A DNA stretch of 64,000 nt from Streptomyces atratus (GTDB lineage: Bacteria; Actinomycetota; Actinomycetes; Streptomycetales; Streptomycetaceae): NCBI RefSeq assembly GCF_900119365.1, contig NZ_FPJO01000011.1, positions 205,460 to 269,459 of the forward strand, given 5' to 3'. The position numbers and the translations under genes are program-made. Shown in pieces: positions 51,275 to 60,960 of the stretch (its first letter is position 1; each line of letters starts with the position of its first letter). A model generated the notes under the pieces. It saw only the letters and a program-made list of their open reading frames with translations. It ran no database searches and was not told the origin of the DNA.

Positions 51275-51633
51275 ACCGTTCCCTTCCTGGCCATCCGCCC
51301 CTCTTCTTCGCATCGTCGCAGAAGGTGAACGGGGCGGCAGGGAGGACGGCGTGGCGCGTGCGGCGGACGGGGCGGCATGGGAGGGGCGGGGGGTGCGAGG
51401 GCCGGACGCGGTACGCGATGTCCGGCTTCAGCGACCGGGCGAACCTCGACGGAGGCGCCATGGGGCCGTCCTCCTTCGCCCTGAAGGAGCTGACCGACGA
51501 GGACGCGGCGAGGATCGGCACGCTCGTGAAGAGGGCGGTGGGCCGAGCGGAAGCAGGGCTACCCTGTGAACCTTTCCGGCCCCGGCGGGGAACAAGGGGT
51601 GACACGCTCTCCCACCGAGCCCCAGGAGCCGAT
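51275..51633. other. glmS / ECF sigma divergent region
   Basis: 359 bp without a confidently called gene. The sigma-factor frame stays open back to 51325, with an in-frame ATG at 51418, so a longer sigma protein is possible. The codon pattern is coding-like to about 51545 and then loses its GC bias (51548-51580), where TACCCT (51560-51565) may be a -10. I therefore treat the downstream GTG as the start. Confidence 0.4.
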
Positions 51634-52239
51634 GTGACCGGACCACCGGCCAGCGCCAGCCTGCACGACGACGCCGAGGTCATCGCGCAGTCGCTGGAGG
51701 AGCCCGAGATATTCGCCGGTCTCTACGACCGTCACGCACCGGACATCCACCGCTATGCCGCCCGCCGCCTCGGGGAGGGCGCGGCGGACGACATCACGGC
51801 GGAGACCTTCCTCATCGCCTTCCGCTCCCGGCGCCGCTACGACAGCTCCCGCCGCAGCGCCCGCCCCTGGCTGTACGGCATCGCCGCGAACCTCATCGGC
51901 AAGCACCGGCGCAGCGAGGAGCGCGGGCTGCGGGCCCTGGCCCGTACCGGTCAGGACCCGGTGGCCGCCTCCTGGAGCGACCGCTGCGACGACCGGATCG
52001 CCGCCCAGGCACCCCTGGCGGTGGCGCTCGCCGCGCTCTCGCCGGGCGACCGCCACGTACTGCTGCTCGTCGCCTGGGCCGACCTCGGGTACCAGGAGGT
52101 CGCCGAGGCGCTGGGCATCCCGCTCGGCACCGTACGGTCCCGCCTCAATCGCGCCCGCCGCAAGGTCCGCGAGGCCCTCTGCATGGATCCCTCGTTCACG
52201 CCCGACGCCATGGAGCTGAGCCCGTCATGGACGAAATGA
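51634..52239 (+). CDS. ECF RNA polymerase sigma factor
   Basis: 201 residues. Region 2 (about 28-95, YDRHAPDIHRYAARRLGEGAADDITAETFLIAF) and region 4 (about 135-190, LLLVAWADLGYQEVAEALGIPLGTVRSRLNRARRKVRE) are complete. The GTG at 51634 follows an AGGAG ribosome site 5 bases upstream. Its stop overlaps the start of a CU044_5270-type membrane protein by 13 bp, the common actinobacterial pairing in which the second gene may restrain or report for the sigma factor. Its regulon is unknown. Confidence 0.9.
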   Translation: MTGPPASASLHDDAEVIAQSLEEPEIFAGLYDRHAPDIHRYAARRLGEGAADDITAETFLIAFRSRRRYDSSRRSARPWLYGIAANLIGKHRRSEERGLRALARTGQDPVAASWSDRCDDRIAAQAPLAVALAALSPGDRHVLLLVAWADLGYQEVAEALGIPLGTVRSRLNRARRKVREALCMDPSFTPDAMELSPSWTK

Positions 52240-53213
52240 CCCAGCTGCGCGAGCTGCGCGCGGACGCACCCGTTCCCGACCGCGGGGCGCTCGCCCCGGG
52301 CCGGCAGCGGCTCACCGAGGCCGCGGCATCGGGCGGCCGCGCCCGCCGCCTGCGGGCGGACTGGCGGGTCACCGCGGTCGGCGCGGCCGCGGCGATCACC
52401 GTCGCGGCGGTGCTCGGCACCCAGCTCGGGGACGCCGCCGCGCCCGCACGCTCCGGGCCCGCCTCGGCCTCCGGGACGCTGCGGCTGGACAGCCCGGCCG
52501 GGGTGCTGAACCGGGCCGCCGACGCACTGGAGAAGCAGTCGGCCGGGCCGGAGCCGCGCGACGACCAGTGGATCTACACCAGGACGGCCCAGGCGGCCTC
52601 ACAGGGCGGCCAGAACGGCTCGTCCCCCGGCCCCGTCAAGGACGACCCCGACAGCTGGGTTCCGTACGACAACTCCGGCGCGGCCGAGAACGGCAAGGAC
52701 GACGACTACCGCACGGCACGTCAGGTCTACCGGGCCGCGAACACACTGCCCGACGACCCGGCGCAGCTGCTGGCGAAGATCCGCTCGTTCTATCCGACCG
52801 ACCACACGGCCGAGAGCCCGCCCGAGGGCAAGGCACAGCACAGCTTCCGCGCGATCGGGCTGATGGCCCAGGCGTACCCGGTCGCCCCGGCCGCCCTCGC
52901 CCGGATCTACCGGGCCATGGCCACCATCCCCGGCGTGCACGTCACCGACCACCTGGTGAAGGACGCGGCCGGGCGCGAGGCCATCGCCATCACCCGGAAG
53001 GAGGACGGCGGCCACGAACAGCGGGAGATCCTGCTCAGCCCGAACGACTTCAGCTATGCCGGTATGCGCTTCGTGGTCGCCGAGAACTACGCGTACACGC
53101 TCTCCGACGGCAAGGTGGAGCGCCAGACGTTCACGTTCAAGGCGGGGCAGATCCTGACGAGCGAAGCCCGGATCGAGGCCGCCGTCGTGGACGCCAAGGG
53201 CGAGAAGCCCTGA
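52227..53213 (+). CDS. CU044_5270-family membrane protein, ECF sigma partner
   Basis: 328 residues. A short cytoplasmic N-terminus (MDEMTQLRELRADAPVPDRGA) resembling a sigma-interacting segment leads to one transmembrane helix (about 51-68) and a roughly 250-residue external domain. No classical zinc anti-sigma motif is present. It overlaps the ECF sigma gene by 13 bp, so it is translationally coupled and probably an anti-sigma-like partner (inference from family and position). A strong terminator follows 20 bp after the stop. Confidence 0.82.
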   Translation: MDEMTQLRELRADAPVPDRGALAPGRQRLTEAAASGGRARRLRADWRVTAVGAAAAITVAAVLGTQLGDAAAPARSGPASASGTLRLDSPAGVLNRAADALEKQSAGPEPRDDQWIYTRTAQAASQGGQNGSSPGPVKDDPDSWVPYDNSGAAENGKDDDYRTARQVYRAANTLPDDPAQLLAKIRSFYPTDHTAESPPEGKAQHSFRAIGLMAQAYPVAPAALARIYRAMATIPGVHVTDHLVKDAAGREAIAITRKEDGGHEQREILLSPNDFSYAGMRFVVAENYAYTLSDGKVERQTFTFKAGQILTSEARIEAAVVDAKGEKP

Positions 53214-53233
53214 TCCCACGGGGCCGTGAACCG

Positions 53234-53270
53234 GGTCCGGTGTCCGCTGCAGGGGTGCGGACACCGGACC
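53234..53270 (+). terminator. Hairpin terminator of the ECF sigma operon
   Basis: GGTCCGGTGTCCGC (53234-53247) pairs perfectly with GCGGACACCGGACC (53257-53270) across a 9-base loop, directly after the sigma-partner gene. Confidence 0.9.
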
Positions 53271-53480
53271 TCGCCGACGGCGGCGGGTGACCCCGGGTGC
53301 ATCATGGCGTCGCCGCCGACCGGCACCGATTCCGGCCGGTCGGCCGAGAATCGGGGGGTGGGGCGCATGTCCGGCGCCGAAGGACCGGTCACACCGTCGC
53401 AGTTCCCGCCCTGCTGTCCCCCTCCCCTACGTGACCGAGCCCACCCTCCACTCCGTCAGAACTCCCGCAACAATGAACCC

Positions 53481-54476
53481 GTGATCACTTCGCCGCCACG
53501 GAGCACCCACCGACGCGCAGAGCATGCGGCGACGCCGTACGTCGACCTGTCCCGCGCCGAGTGGAGCGCCCTGCGCGACAAGACGCCGCTCCCGCTGACC
53601 GCCGACGAGGTGGAGCAGCTGCGCGGGCTCGGCGATGTCATCGACCTCGACGAGGTACGGGACGTCTATCTGCCGCTCTCCCGGCTCCTCAATCTCTACG
53701 TCCAGGCCACCTCGGGTCTGCGCGGCGCACTGAACACCTTCCTCGGGGACGCGGGCGGCGGCCACGGCGCGCAGCGCGGCACCCCGTTCGTCATAGGCGT
53801 CGCGGGCAGTGTCGCGGTCGGCAAGTCCACCACCGCGCGCATCCTCCAGGCGCTGCTGGCCCGCTGGCCCGAGCATCCGCGCGTGGAGCTGGTGACCACG
53901 GACGGGTTCCTGCTGCCGATGAAGGAGCTCCGGGCCCGCGGCCTGATGTCGCGCAAGGGGTTCCCCGAGTCGTACGACCGGCGCGCCCTGACCCGGTTCG
54001 TCGCCGACATCAAGGCCGGCAAGGACGAGGTGACGGCGCCCGTCTACTCGCATCTGATCTACGACATCGTGCCGGACGAGCGGCTCACCGTACGCCGTCC
54101 GGACATCCTGATCGTCGAGGGGCTGAACGTGCTTCAGCCCGCGATGCCCGGCAAGGACGGCCGGACCAGGGTCGGCCTCGCCGACTACTTCGACTTCAGC
54201 GTGTACGTGGACGCGCGCACCGAGGACATCGAGAGCTGGTACCTCAGCCGGTTCCGGAAGCTGCGGGAGACGGCGTTCCAGAACCCCTTCTCGTACTTCC
54301 GCAAGTACACCCAGGTCTCCGAGGAGGAGGCCATGGAGTACGCGGCGACGATGTGGCGGACCATCAACAAGCCCAATCTGGTGGAGAATGTGGCGCCCAC
54401 CCGGGGCCGTGCCACCCTGGTGCTCCGCAAGGGCCCGGACCACAAGGTCCAGCGGCTGTCCCTGCGCAAACTCTGA
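53481..54476 (+). CDS. coaA: Type I pantothenate kinase
   Basis: 331 residues. The P-loop GVAGSVAVGKSTTARIL is near residue 113, followed by TTDGFLLPM and the family signature IVEGLNVLQP. It phosphorylates pantothenate in CoA synthesis. The GTG at 53481 gives the usual N-terminus; a longer frame upstream is probably not translated. It lies downstream of an independent terminator, on the opposite strand from glmM, with a DUF389 gene following. Confidence 0.95.
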   Translation: MITSPPRSTHRRAEHAATPYVDLSRAEWSALRDKTPLPLTADEVEQLRGLGDVIDLDEVRDVYLPLSRLLNLYVQATSGLRGALNTFLGDAGGGHGAQRGTPFVIGVAGSVAVGKSTTARILQALLARWPEHPRVELVTTDGFLLPMKELRARGLMSRKGFPESYDRRALTRFVADIKAGKDEVTAPVYSHLIYDIVPDERLTVRRPDILIVEGLNVLQPAMPGKDGRTRVGLADYFDFSVYVDARTEDIESWYLSRFRKLRETAFQNPFSYFRKYTQVSEEEAMEYAATMWRTINKPNLVENVAPTRGRATLVLRKGPDHKVQRLSLRKL

Positions 54477-54503
54477 GCCTGCGAGCCCCCTGGGAGTGGC
54501 CAC

Positions 54504-55460
54504 GTGCTGCATCTGCGCCTGATCGTCCCCGCCGACCGTACGGACGAGGTGCTGCACCTGCTGGAGCGCACCCTCGGCACGACACATCTCGTCGTGATGG
54601 CCGGGGCCGCCCGCGACCCGGCGGGTGACCTGGTGCTGTGCGACGTGGCCCGCGAGGCGGGTGACGAGCTGATCTCCGCGCTGCGCCGCCTCGGTATCGA
54701 CAAGTCCGGTTCGATCACCGTCGAGAACATGGATCTGACGCTCTCCGCCCACGCCGACAAGGCCGAGGAGGACGCGCCGGGCGAGGGCGCGGACGCGGTG
54801 CTGTGGGAGGAGCTGACGGAGGCGACCCACGAGGAGTCGACGTTCAGCGTCACGTACGTGGCGTTCCTCACCGTCGCGGTGATGCTCGCCGCCTGCGGTG
54901 TGATGCTCGACAACGCGATCCTGATCGTGGGCGCGATGGCGGTCGGCCCGGAGTTCGGGCCGCTGGCCGGGATCTCGACGGCCCTGGTGCAGCGCGCTCC
55001 GCGGCTGGCGCTGCGTTCCCTGTACGCGCTGATCGGCGGCTTCGCCCTGGCTATGGCGCTGACGGTCGGCTTCGCATGGCTGATGGACGCCCTGGGGCTG
55101 TTCACCCGCTCGATGATCGAGGCCGACCGTCCCAACACGGCGTTCATCTGGAATCCCGACGCGATGTCGTTCGTGGTGGCCTTCCTGGCCGGGATCGCCG
55201 GCACGCTCTCGCTGACCTCGGCGAAGTCCGGGGCGCTGATCGGGGTCGCCATCTCGGTGACGACCGTGCCGGCCGCGTCCAACGCGGCGGTGGCGTTCAG
55301 CTACAGCGACTACCACCAGATGACGGGCTCCGCGACGCAACTGCTGGCGAACCTCGGCGGGATCGTGGTCGCGGGGACGCTGACCCTGCTGGTCCAGAAG
55401 GCCCTGTGGAAGGCACACCTCCGCCGGACGGGCCTCGTCGCGAACCCGTCCGGCGAATAA
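54504..55460 (+). CDS. DUF389 family membrane protein
   Basis: 318 residues. An N-terminal ferredoxin-like domain (about 1-80) is followed by about six transmembrane helices with the family signature ILIVGAMAVGPEFGPLAGIS and later SNAAVAFSYSDY. The role of the family is not known. GTG start at 54504, 27 bp after coaA and probably co-transcribed. It converges with glmM, 9 bp between stops. Confidence 0.88.
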   Translation: MLHLRLIVPADRTDEVLHLLERTLGTTHLVVMAGAARDPAGDLVLCDVAREAGDELISALRRLGIDKSGSITVENMDLTLSAHADKAEEDAPGEGADAVLWEELTEATHEESTFSVTYVAFLTVAVMLAACGVMLDNAILIVGAMAVGPEFGPLAGISTALVQRAPRLALRSLYALIGGFALAMALTVGFAWLMDALGLFTRSMIEADRPNTAFIWNPDAMSFVVAFLAGIAGTLSLTSAKSGALIGVAISVTTVPAASNAAVAFSYSDYHQMTGSATQLLANLGGIVVAGTLTLLVQKALWKAHLRRTGLVANPSGE

Positions 55461-55469
55461 GCGCCTGGA

Positions 55470-56828
55470 CTACCCCAGCGCGGACTTCACCACGTCGGCC
55501 AGCCGCTCGGCGATCGCCCGCGCCTGGTCGATGTCGGCTGCCTCGACCATGACCCGCACCAGCGGCTCCGTGCCCGACTGGCGCAGCAGCACGCGCCCGG
55601 TGGAGCCCAGCTCGCGCTCGGCCTCGGCCACGGCCTCGGCGATCTCGGGGGAGGTTTTGACGCGGGACTTGTCGACGTCGCGGACGTTGATCAGCAGCTG
55701 CGGCAGCCGCTGCATGACCCCGGCCAGGTCGGCGAGGGTACGGCCGGTCGCGGCGACCCGGGCCGCCAGCAGCAGGCCGGTCAGGGTGCCGTCGCCGGTC
55801 GTGGCGTGGTCCAGCACGATGACATGGCCGGACTGCTCGCCGCCCAGCGCGTAGCCCTCGGCCTTCATCGACTCCAGTACGTAGCGGTCGCCGACGGCGG
55901 TCTGGACGAGCTGGATGCCCTCCCGCTCCATCGCGATCTTGAAGCCGAGGTTGGACATGACGGTGCCGACCACGGTGTCCTTGCGCAGCTGTCCGGCCTC
56001 ACGCATGGCGAGGGCGAGGACGGCCAGGATCTGGTCGCCGTCGACCTCCTCCCCCGAGGCGTCCACGGCCAGGCAGCGGTCGGCGTCGCCGTCGTGCGCG
56101 ATGCCGAAGTCGGCGCCGTGCTCGACGACGGCGGCCTTCAGCGGCTCCAGGTGGGTGGATCCGCAGCCGTCGTTGATGTTCAGGCCGTTCGGGTCGGCAC
56201 CGATCGTGATCACCTCGGCGCCGGCCCGCGCGAAGGCCTCGGGCGAGACCCGGGCGGCCGCGCCGTGCGCCTCGTCGAGCACGACCTTCAGCCCGTCGAG
56301 CCGGTTCGGCAGGACCGCGACGAGGTGGGCCACGTAACGGTCGAAGCCCTCCGTGTACTCGGTGACGCGTCCCACACCGGCACCGGTCGGGCGCTCCCAC
56401 GGCTCACCGGTGCGGTGCTGCCGGTAGATCGTCTCGATCCGGTCCTCCAGCTCGTCGGAGAGCTTGTGACCGCCGCGGGCGATGAACTTGACACCGTTGT
56501 CCGGCATGGAGTTGTGGCTCGCGGAGAGCATCACGCCGAGGTCGGCACCGAGCGCGCCGGTGAGGTACGCCACCGCCGGGGTGGGCAGCACACCGACGCG
56601 CAGGACGTCCACGCCGGCGCTGGCGAGGCCGGCCACCACGGCGGCCTCCAGGAACTCTCCGGACGCGCGTGGGTCACGGCCCACCACGGCTGTCGGCCTG
56701 GTTCCGTCGGGGGTGCTCCCCTCGGCGAGAACATGCGCCGCAGCGACCGAGAGACCGAGCGCCAGCTCGGCCGTCAGATCCGCATTGGCGACACCGCGCA
56801 CACCGTCCGTGCCGAAAAGTCGTCCCAC
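55470..56828 (-). CDS. glmM: Phosphoglucosamine mutase
   Basis: 452 residues. It interconverts glucosamine-6-P and glucosamine-1-P. FGTDGVRG (5-12), the phosphoserine loop LSASHNSMPDNG (Ser104), metal loop DGDADRC, and the sugar-binding GGEQSGH and C-terminal RQSGTEPLVRVMVE are intact. The GTG at 56828 gives VGRLFGTDG; the in-frame ATG upstream adds 20 unlikely residues. It is in the UDP-GlcNAc pathway with glmS. A terminator separates it from rpsI upstream. Confidence 0.96.
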   Translation of the reverse strand: MGRLFGTDGVRGVANADLTAELALGLSVAAAHVLAEGSTPDGTRPTAVVGRDPRASGEFLEAAVVAGLASAGVDVLRVGVLPTPAVAYLTGALGADLGVMLSASHNSMPDNGVKFIARGGHKLSDELEDRIETIYRQHRTGEPWERPTGAGVGRVTEYTEGFDRYVAHLVAVLPNRLDGLKVVLDEAHGAAARVSPEAFARAGAEVITIGADPNGLNINDGCGSTHLEPLKAAVVEHGADFGIAHDGDADRCLAVDASGEEVDGDQILAVLALAMREAGQLRKDTVVGTVMSNLGFKIAMEREGIQLVQTAVGDRYVLESMKAEGYALGGEQSGHVIVLDHATTGDGTLTGLLLAARVAATGRTLADLAGVMQRLPQLLINVRDVDKSRVKTSPEIAEAVAEAERELGSTGRVLLRQSGTEPLVRVMVEAADIDQARAIAERLADVVKSALG

Positions 56829-56939
56829 TGGTGTCCTCCGAAGATGCTCCGAAACCGCAAAACCAAAACAACCAAAGCAACGCAACAAGCATATGAACGT
56901 CTTATGCCGTTATACGCCCGAGGGTGCCGATAAACGAAC

Positions 56940-56970
56940 GCCCCGGCAGCACGAGGTGTGCCGCCGGGGC
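56940..56970 (-). terminator. Hairpin after rpsI
   Basis: GCCCCGGCAGCAC pairs with GTG(T)GCCGCCGGGGC across a 3-4 base loop with one mismatch, 29 bp after the rpsI stop. Confidence 0.82.
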
Positions 56971-56998
56971 GAACGTGTAAAGCAGACGAGCAGGCGGA

Positions 56999-57526
56999 TT
57001 AGCGCTTGCTGTACTGCGGGGCCTTGCGGGCCTTCTTGAGACCGGCCTTCTTGCGCTCGACCGCACGGTCGTCGCGGGAGAGGAAGCCGGCCTTCTTCAG
57101 CGTGGGACGGTTGTTGTCCACGTCGGCCTCGTTCAGCGCACGGGCCACGCCGAGACGCAGGGCGCCGGCCTGACCCGAGACGCCGCCACCCGAGATGCGG
57201 GCGATGACGTCGTAGCGGTTGTCGAGCTCGAGCACCTTGAAGGGCTCGTTGACTTCCTGCTGGTGCACCTTGTTGGGGAAGTAGTCCTCAAGGGTGCGAC
57301 CGTTGATCTTCCACTTGCCGGTGCCCGGAACGATCCGGACGCGGGCGATGGCGTTCTTCCGACGACCAAGGCCGGCGGCGGGCTGCGGGTCGCCGAAGCG
57401 GGAGGCCAGCGACTCGCTGGTGTACTCGCCCTCGACGGGAACCTCGGACTCGAAGGTGGTCACCTCGGCGAAGACCTCTTCGCCCTCGGTGCCCTCGACG
57501 GGGTTCTCAACAGTGGTCTCGGCCAC
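56999..57526 (-). CDS. rpsI: 30S ribosomal protein S9
   Basis: 175 residues. The conserved S9 core begins near residue 53 (AAGLGRRKNAIARVRIVPGTGKW) and ends in KARKAPQYSKR, the tail that reaches the P-site. An acidic N-terminal extension of about 50 residues is typical of actinobacteria. The GTG at 57526 follows GAGGAG. It is downstream of rplM by 44 bp, in the standard operon. Confidence 0.97.
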   Translation of the reverse strand: MAETTVENPVEGTEGEEVFAEVTTFESEVPVEGEYTSESLASRFGDPQPAAGLGRRKNAIARVRIVPGTGKWKINGRTLEDYFPNKVHQQEVNEPFKVLELDNRYDVIARISGGGVSGQAGALRLGVARALNEADVDNNRPTLKKAGFLSRDDRAVERKKAGLKKARKAPQYSKR

Positions 57527-57570
57527 GATTCTCCTCAGATCTTTCTTTTGGTCTTAGGGGGAGGCCGGAA

Positions 57571-58014
57571 CTACTGCGCGACCTGGGTGATCTCGAACGG
57601 GACCGGCTGCTGAGCAGCGTGCGGGTGCTGGTCGCCCGCGTAGACCTTGAGCTTCGAGAGCATCTGACGGCCCAGGCTGTTCTTGGGGATCATGCCCTTG
57701 ATGGCCTTCTCGACGGCCTTCTCGGGGCTCTTGGCGAGCAGCTCGTCGTAACGGACGGAGCGCAGACCACCCGGGAACCCGGAGTGGCGGTACGCCATCT
57801 TCTGGGTCTTCTTGTTGCCGGAGAGGTGAACCTTCTCGGCGTTGATGATGATGACGAAGTCGCCCATGTCCATGTGGGGGGCGTAGATCGCCTTGTGCTT
57901 GCCGCGGAGGAGGTTCGCAGCCGTGGTGGCCAGACGACCCAGGACGATGTCCTGCGCGTCAATGATGTGCCACTGGCGCGTCACATCGCCGGGCTTGGGG
58001 CTGTACGTACGCAC
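57571..58014 (-). CDS. rplM: 50S ribosomal protein L13
   Basis: 147 residues: MRTYSPKPGDVTRQWHIIDA, LGRLATTAANLLRGKHKA, MDMGDFVIIINAEKV, and IKGMIPKNSLGR. The GTG at 58014 gives the canonical N-terminus. It is the first gene of rplM-rpsI. Confidence 0.97.
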   Translation of the reverse strand: MRTYSPKPGDVTRQWHIIDAQDIVLGRLATTAANLLRGKHKAIYAPHMDMGDFVIIINAEKVHLSGNKKTQKMAYRHSGFPGGLRSVRYDELLAKSPEKAVEKAIKGMIPKNSLGRQMLSKLKVYAGDQHPHAAQQPVPFEITQVAQ

Positions 58015-58230
58015 GGTCGTAGCCTTCGCTTCTTCAGTGAGTGGGTCCTGACAAGGCCACCCGGACGATCACACCAGCCTTGGCGGCGCTGCGGGGACGC
58101 AACCCGAGTGCCTGCCGCTGGTCATCGGCCCGGTGGACCGGCGTAAGGGCCCCTCGCGTGAGAACGACCAAGCCAATACGCATAACAAACCAGAAGAATA
58201 CCGTTGCTCCCCCGCACGGGTCAAAACAGC
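58015..58230 (-). promoter_or_regulatory. rplM upstream region
   Basis: The gap between the ABC-F terminator and rplM. An AT-richer stretch (about 58155-58205) is the most promoter-like portion and would give a leader of roughly 130-170 bases. No known ribosomal-protein leader motif was recognised. Confidence 0.4.
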
Positions 58231-58261
58231 CCCGGAACCCCGGCCCTGTCGGGGTTCCGGG
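58231..58261 (-). terminator. Hairpin after the ABC-F gene
   Basis: CCCGGAACCCCG (58231-58242) pairs perfectly with CGGGGTTCCGGG (58250-58261) across 7 bases, 30 bp after the ABC-F stop codon. Confidence 0.85.
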
Positions 58262-58291
58262 CCGTGTCACCACCGCTCCGGCCGCCGCGCG

Positions 58292-59911
58292 CTACCGCGC
58301 CCGTTCCACCCTCCGCTCGTCCCACACCGGCTCCGCCGTCTCGCGCACGACACCGTCCGAGCCGAACACCAGATAGCGGTCGAAGGACTTCGCGAACCAC
58401 CGGTCGTGCGTGACGGCCATCACCGTTCCCTCGTACGCCTCAAGGCCGTCCTGCAGCGCCTCCGCCGACTCCAGGTCCAGGTTGTCCGTCGGCTCGTCCA
58501 GCAGCAGCGCGGTCGTTCCGGCCAGCTCCAGGAGCAGGATCTGGAACCGTGCCTGCTGCCCGCCGGACAGCTTCTCGAAGGGCTGGTCGCCCTGGCGCTC
58601 CAGCTCGTAGCGGCGCAGCACGGACATCGCCCCGCCGCGGTCCTTGGCGTGCTCCGTCCACAGGATCTCGACGAGCGTCTTGCCCAGCAGCTCCGGATGG
58701 GCGTGGGTCTGCGCGAAGTGCCCCGGCACGACCCGGGCCCCGAGCTTCCACTCCCCCGTGTGCGCGACCTGCTCGCCCGCGAGGAGCCGCAGGAAGTGCG
58801 ACTTCCCCGATCCGTTCGAGCCGAGCACGGCGACCCGCTCCCCGTAGAAGATCTCCAGGTCGAACGGCTTCATCAGCCCGGTCAGCTCAAGGTTCTTGCA
58901 GGTCACCGCCCGCACCCCGGTCCGGCCGCCGCGCAGCCGCATCTTGATGTCCTGCTCGCGCGGCGGCTCCGGCGGCGGGCCCGCGTCCTCGAACTTCTTG
59001 AAGCGGGTCTGCATCGCCCGGTAGCGGGACGCCATGTCGGGGCTGATCGCCGCCTGCTGCCGCAGCCTGTGGACCAGCGCCTTCAGCCGGGCGTGCTCCT
59101 CCTCCCAGCGCCGCAGCAGCTCCTCGAACCGGGCGAACCGGTCCTTGCGGGCCTGGTGGTACGTGTCGAAGCCGGCGCCGTGCACCCACACGTCACTGCC
59201 CGCCGGGCTCGGCTCCACACTGACGATCTTCTCGGCGGCCCTGGACAGCAGCTCGCGGTCGTGGGAGACGAACAGGACCGTCTTACGGGTCTCCTTGAGC
59301 TTCTCCTCCAGCCACCGCTTTCCGGGGACGTCGAGATAGTTGTCCGGCTCGTCGAGCAGCAGCACCTCGTCGGGACCGCGCAGCAGCGCCTCCAGCACCA
59401 GCCGCTTCTGCTCACCGCCGGACAGCGTGCGCACCTCGCGCCACTGCGCCTTCTCGTACGGGACGCCGAGCGCGGCCGTGGTGCACATGTCCCAGACGGT
59501 CTCGGCCTCGTACCCCCGGGCCTCCGCCCAGTCGCTCAGGGCCTGCGCGTACTTCATCTGCGCGGCCTCGTCGTCGACGGCGAGGATCAGCTCCTCCGCC
59601 CTGTCGACCGCCAGGGCCGCCTCCCGGATACGCGGCTGGGACACCGAGACGAGCAGGTCCCGGACCGTGCGTTCGTCGCGCACGGAACCCACGAACTGCT
59701 GCATCACCCCGAGCCCGCCGCTCACCGAGACGGAACCGCCGTGCGGCTGGAGCTCCCCGGAGAGCAGCCTGAGCAGTGTCGTCTTGCCGGCTCCGTTGGC
59801 TCCCACGAGGGCGACCACGGCCCCGTCCGCCACCCGGAAGGAAGCGTCGCCGAGCAGCACCCGCCCGTCCGGTAGGTAGTACTCCAGATGGCCCGCTTCA
59901 AGATGTCCCAT
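58292..59911 (-). CDS. ABC-F family ATPase (ribosome-associated type)
   Basis: 539 residues with two ABC domains and no membrane segment. Domain 1 has GANGAGKTTLLRLL, LSGGEQKRLVLE and LLLDEPDNYLD. Domain 2 has GSNGSGKSHFLRLL, LSGGQQARFQILLLE and LLLDEPTDNLD, separated by a charged linker (about 230-300). ABC-F proteins act on the ribosome, either as translation factors or in protection from ribosome-targeting antibiotics; the subgroup cannot be decided by eye. The ATG at 59911 is preferred to one five codons upstream. Confidence 0.9.
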   Translation of the reverse strand: MGHLEAGHLEYYLPDGRVLLGDASFRVADGAVVALVGANGAGKTTLLRLLSGELQPHGGSVSVSGGLGVMQQFVGSVRDERTVRDLLVSVSQPRIREAALAVDRAEELILAVDDEAAQMKYAQALSDWAEARGYEAETVWDMCTTAALGVPYEKAQWREVRTLSGGEQKRLVLEALLRGPDEVLLLDEPDNYLDVPGKRWLEEKLKETRKTVLFVSHDRELLSRAAEKIVSVEPSPAGSDVWVHGAGFDTYHQARKDRFARFEELLRRWEEEHARLKALVHRLRQQAAISPDMASRYRAMQTRFKKFEDAGPPPEPPREQDIKMRLRGGRTGVRAVTCKNLELTGLMKPFDLEIFYGERVAVLGSNGSGKSHFLRLLAGEQVAHTGEWKLGARVVPGHFAQTHAHPELLGKTLVEILWTEHAKDRGGAMSVLRRYELERQGDQPFEKLSGGQQARFQILLLELAGTTALLLDEPTDNLDLESAEALQDGLEAYEGTVMAVTHDRWFAKSFDRYLVFGSDGVVRETAEPVWDERRVERAR

Positions 59912-59978
59912 GCACAGCATTGTCACGGCCCGCGAAGCCCTGGCCCAACCGGTTTACGTCTCCTCTAGGATTCGCCGC

Positions 59979-60824
59979 ATGAGCTTTGGGCAAGGGGAGC
60001 CCTCCTGGGGGCCCGGGGGCACACAGACTCCGGACTGGGCAGCGCTGGCCGACGAGTCCGCCGCGCGCAACCGGCGCAAGAAGTGGCTGCTGATCGGCGG
60101 CGGCGTGCTCGCCACCGCGGCGATCGGCGCGATCGTGGCCACGGCGGTGATCTCGACCAACAAGAGCAACACCTCCGGCAAGCACGCGAGCGACCTGCCC
60201 GCGGCGACCGGCCTGCCGAACGAGACCGCCGAGCCCGAGCCGTCCTTCTCCTCGGTGGCCCCGCCGCCCCCGCCGAACCCGAAGGACTACATCTCCAGCG
60301 CGAAGAAGGACCGGGCGCCGATCACCGTCGACGGGTTCTTCCCCGGCAAGAAGCTGACGATGGGCGACCGGGTCTACGTCAAGGGCGCGACGCAGCAGAC
60401 GAAGAACTGCGCCGCGACCACGAAGGGCGCGCTCGGCTCGATCCTGGTGAACAACGGCTGCGACCAGGTCGTGCGGGCCACGTACAGCAAGGACGGCGTC
60501 GCCGTCACCGTCGGCCTCGCGGTCTTCCCCACGGAGGCACAGGCCAAGAAGGCGGCCCGGCAGGCCACCGGCAGCATCGCCACGCTGAGCGGCGCGGGCG
60601 TGCCGGCCTTCTGCCCGCCGGGATCGGTCTGCCGCCGTACCGCCAACTCCTACGGCCGGTACGCCTACTTCGCGATCAGCGGGTTCACCAACGGCAAGAG
60701 CGTCACCACGGCCGACAAGAGCGTCTACGCCACCGGTGACGACCTGACGACCTTCACGTTCCGTCAGATCCACCGCCGCGGCGAACTCCAGGCCTCGGCC
60801 GCGGCCACCGCACCCGCCGGCTGA
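59979..60824 (+). CDS. Membrane-anchored secreted protein of unknown function
   Basis: 281 residues. A charged cytoplasmic tail (WAALADESAARNRRKK) leads to one transmembrane helix (about 36-58). A Pro-rich linker and a roughly 190-residue external domain with paired cysteines (NCAATTK, NGCDQV, FCPPGSVC) follow, probably disulfide-linked. It is divergent from the ABC-F gene. No domain was recognised. The tail layout resembles many Streptomyces single-pass proteins of unknown role. Confidence 0.78.
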   Translation: MSFGQGEPSWGPGGTQTPDWAALADESAARNRRKKWLLIGGGVLATAAIGAIVATAVISTNKSNTSGKHASDLPAATGLPNETAEPEPSFSSVAPPPPPNPKDYISSAKKDRAPITVDGFFPGKKLTMGDRVYVKGATQQTKNCAATTKGALGSILVNNGCDQVVRATYSKDGVAVTVGLAVFPTEAQAKKAARQATGSIATLSGAGVPAFCPPGSVCRRTANSYGRYAYFAISGFTNGKSVTTADKSVYATGDDLTTFTFRQIHRRGELQASAAATAPAG

Positions 60825-60960
60825 CGCAGCGCGGAGGGGTGCCTGCAACGGGAGGGCGCACGCCTCGGCATCGTCGCCCCCAGGACGACGCGGATCAAAA
60901 GCAGCGCCGCCGCAGCGCGAAACCCGCAACGGACACCGGACCAACAGACGAAGGAGCACA

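Noticed and set aside
51325..51633. N-terminal extension of the ECF sigma factor or an additional small gene
   Set aside because: The open frame continues upstream, but the part just before 51634 loses codon bias, and the GTG at 51634 has an AGGAG ribosome site and gives a normal ECF length.
49427..51633. glmS ribozyme upstream of glmS
   Set aside because: No recognisable ribozyme core was seen in the short leader; the ribozyme is typical of Firmicutes.
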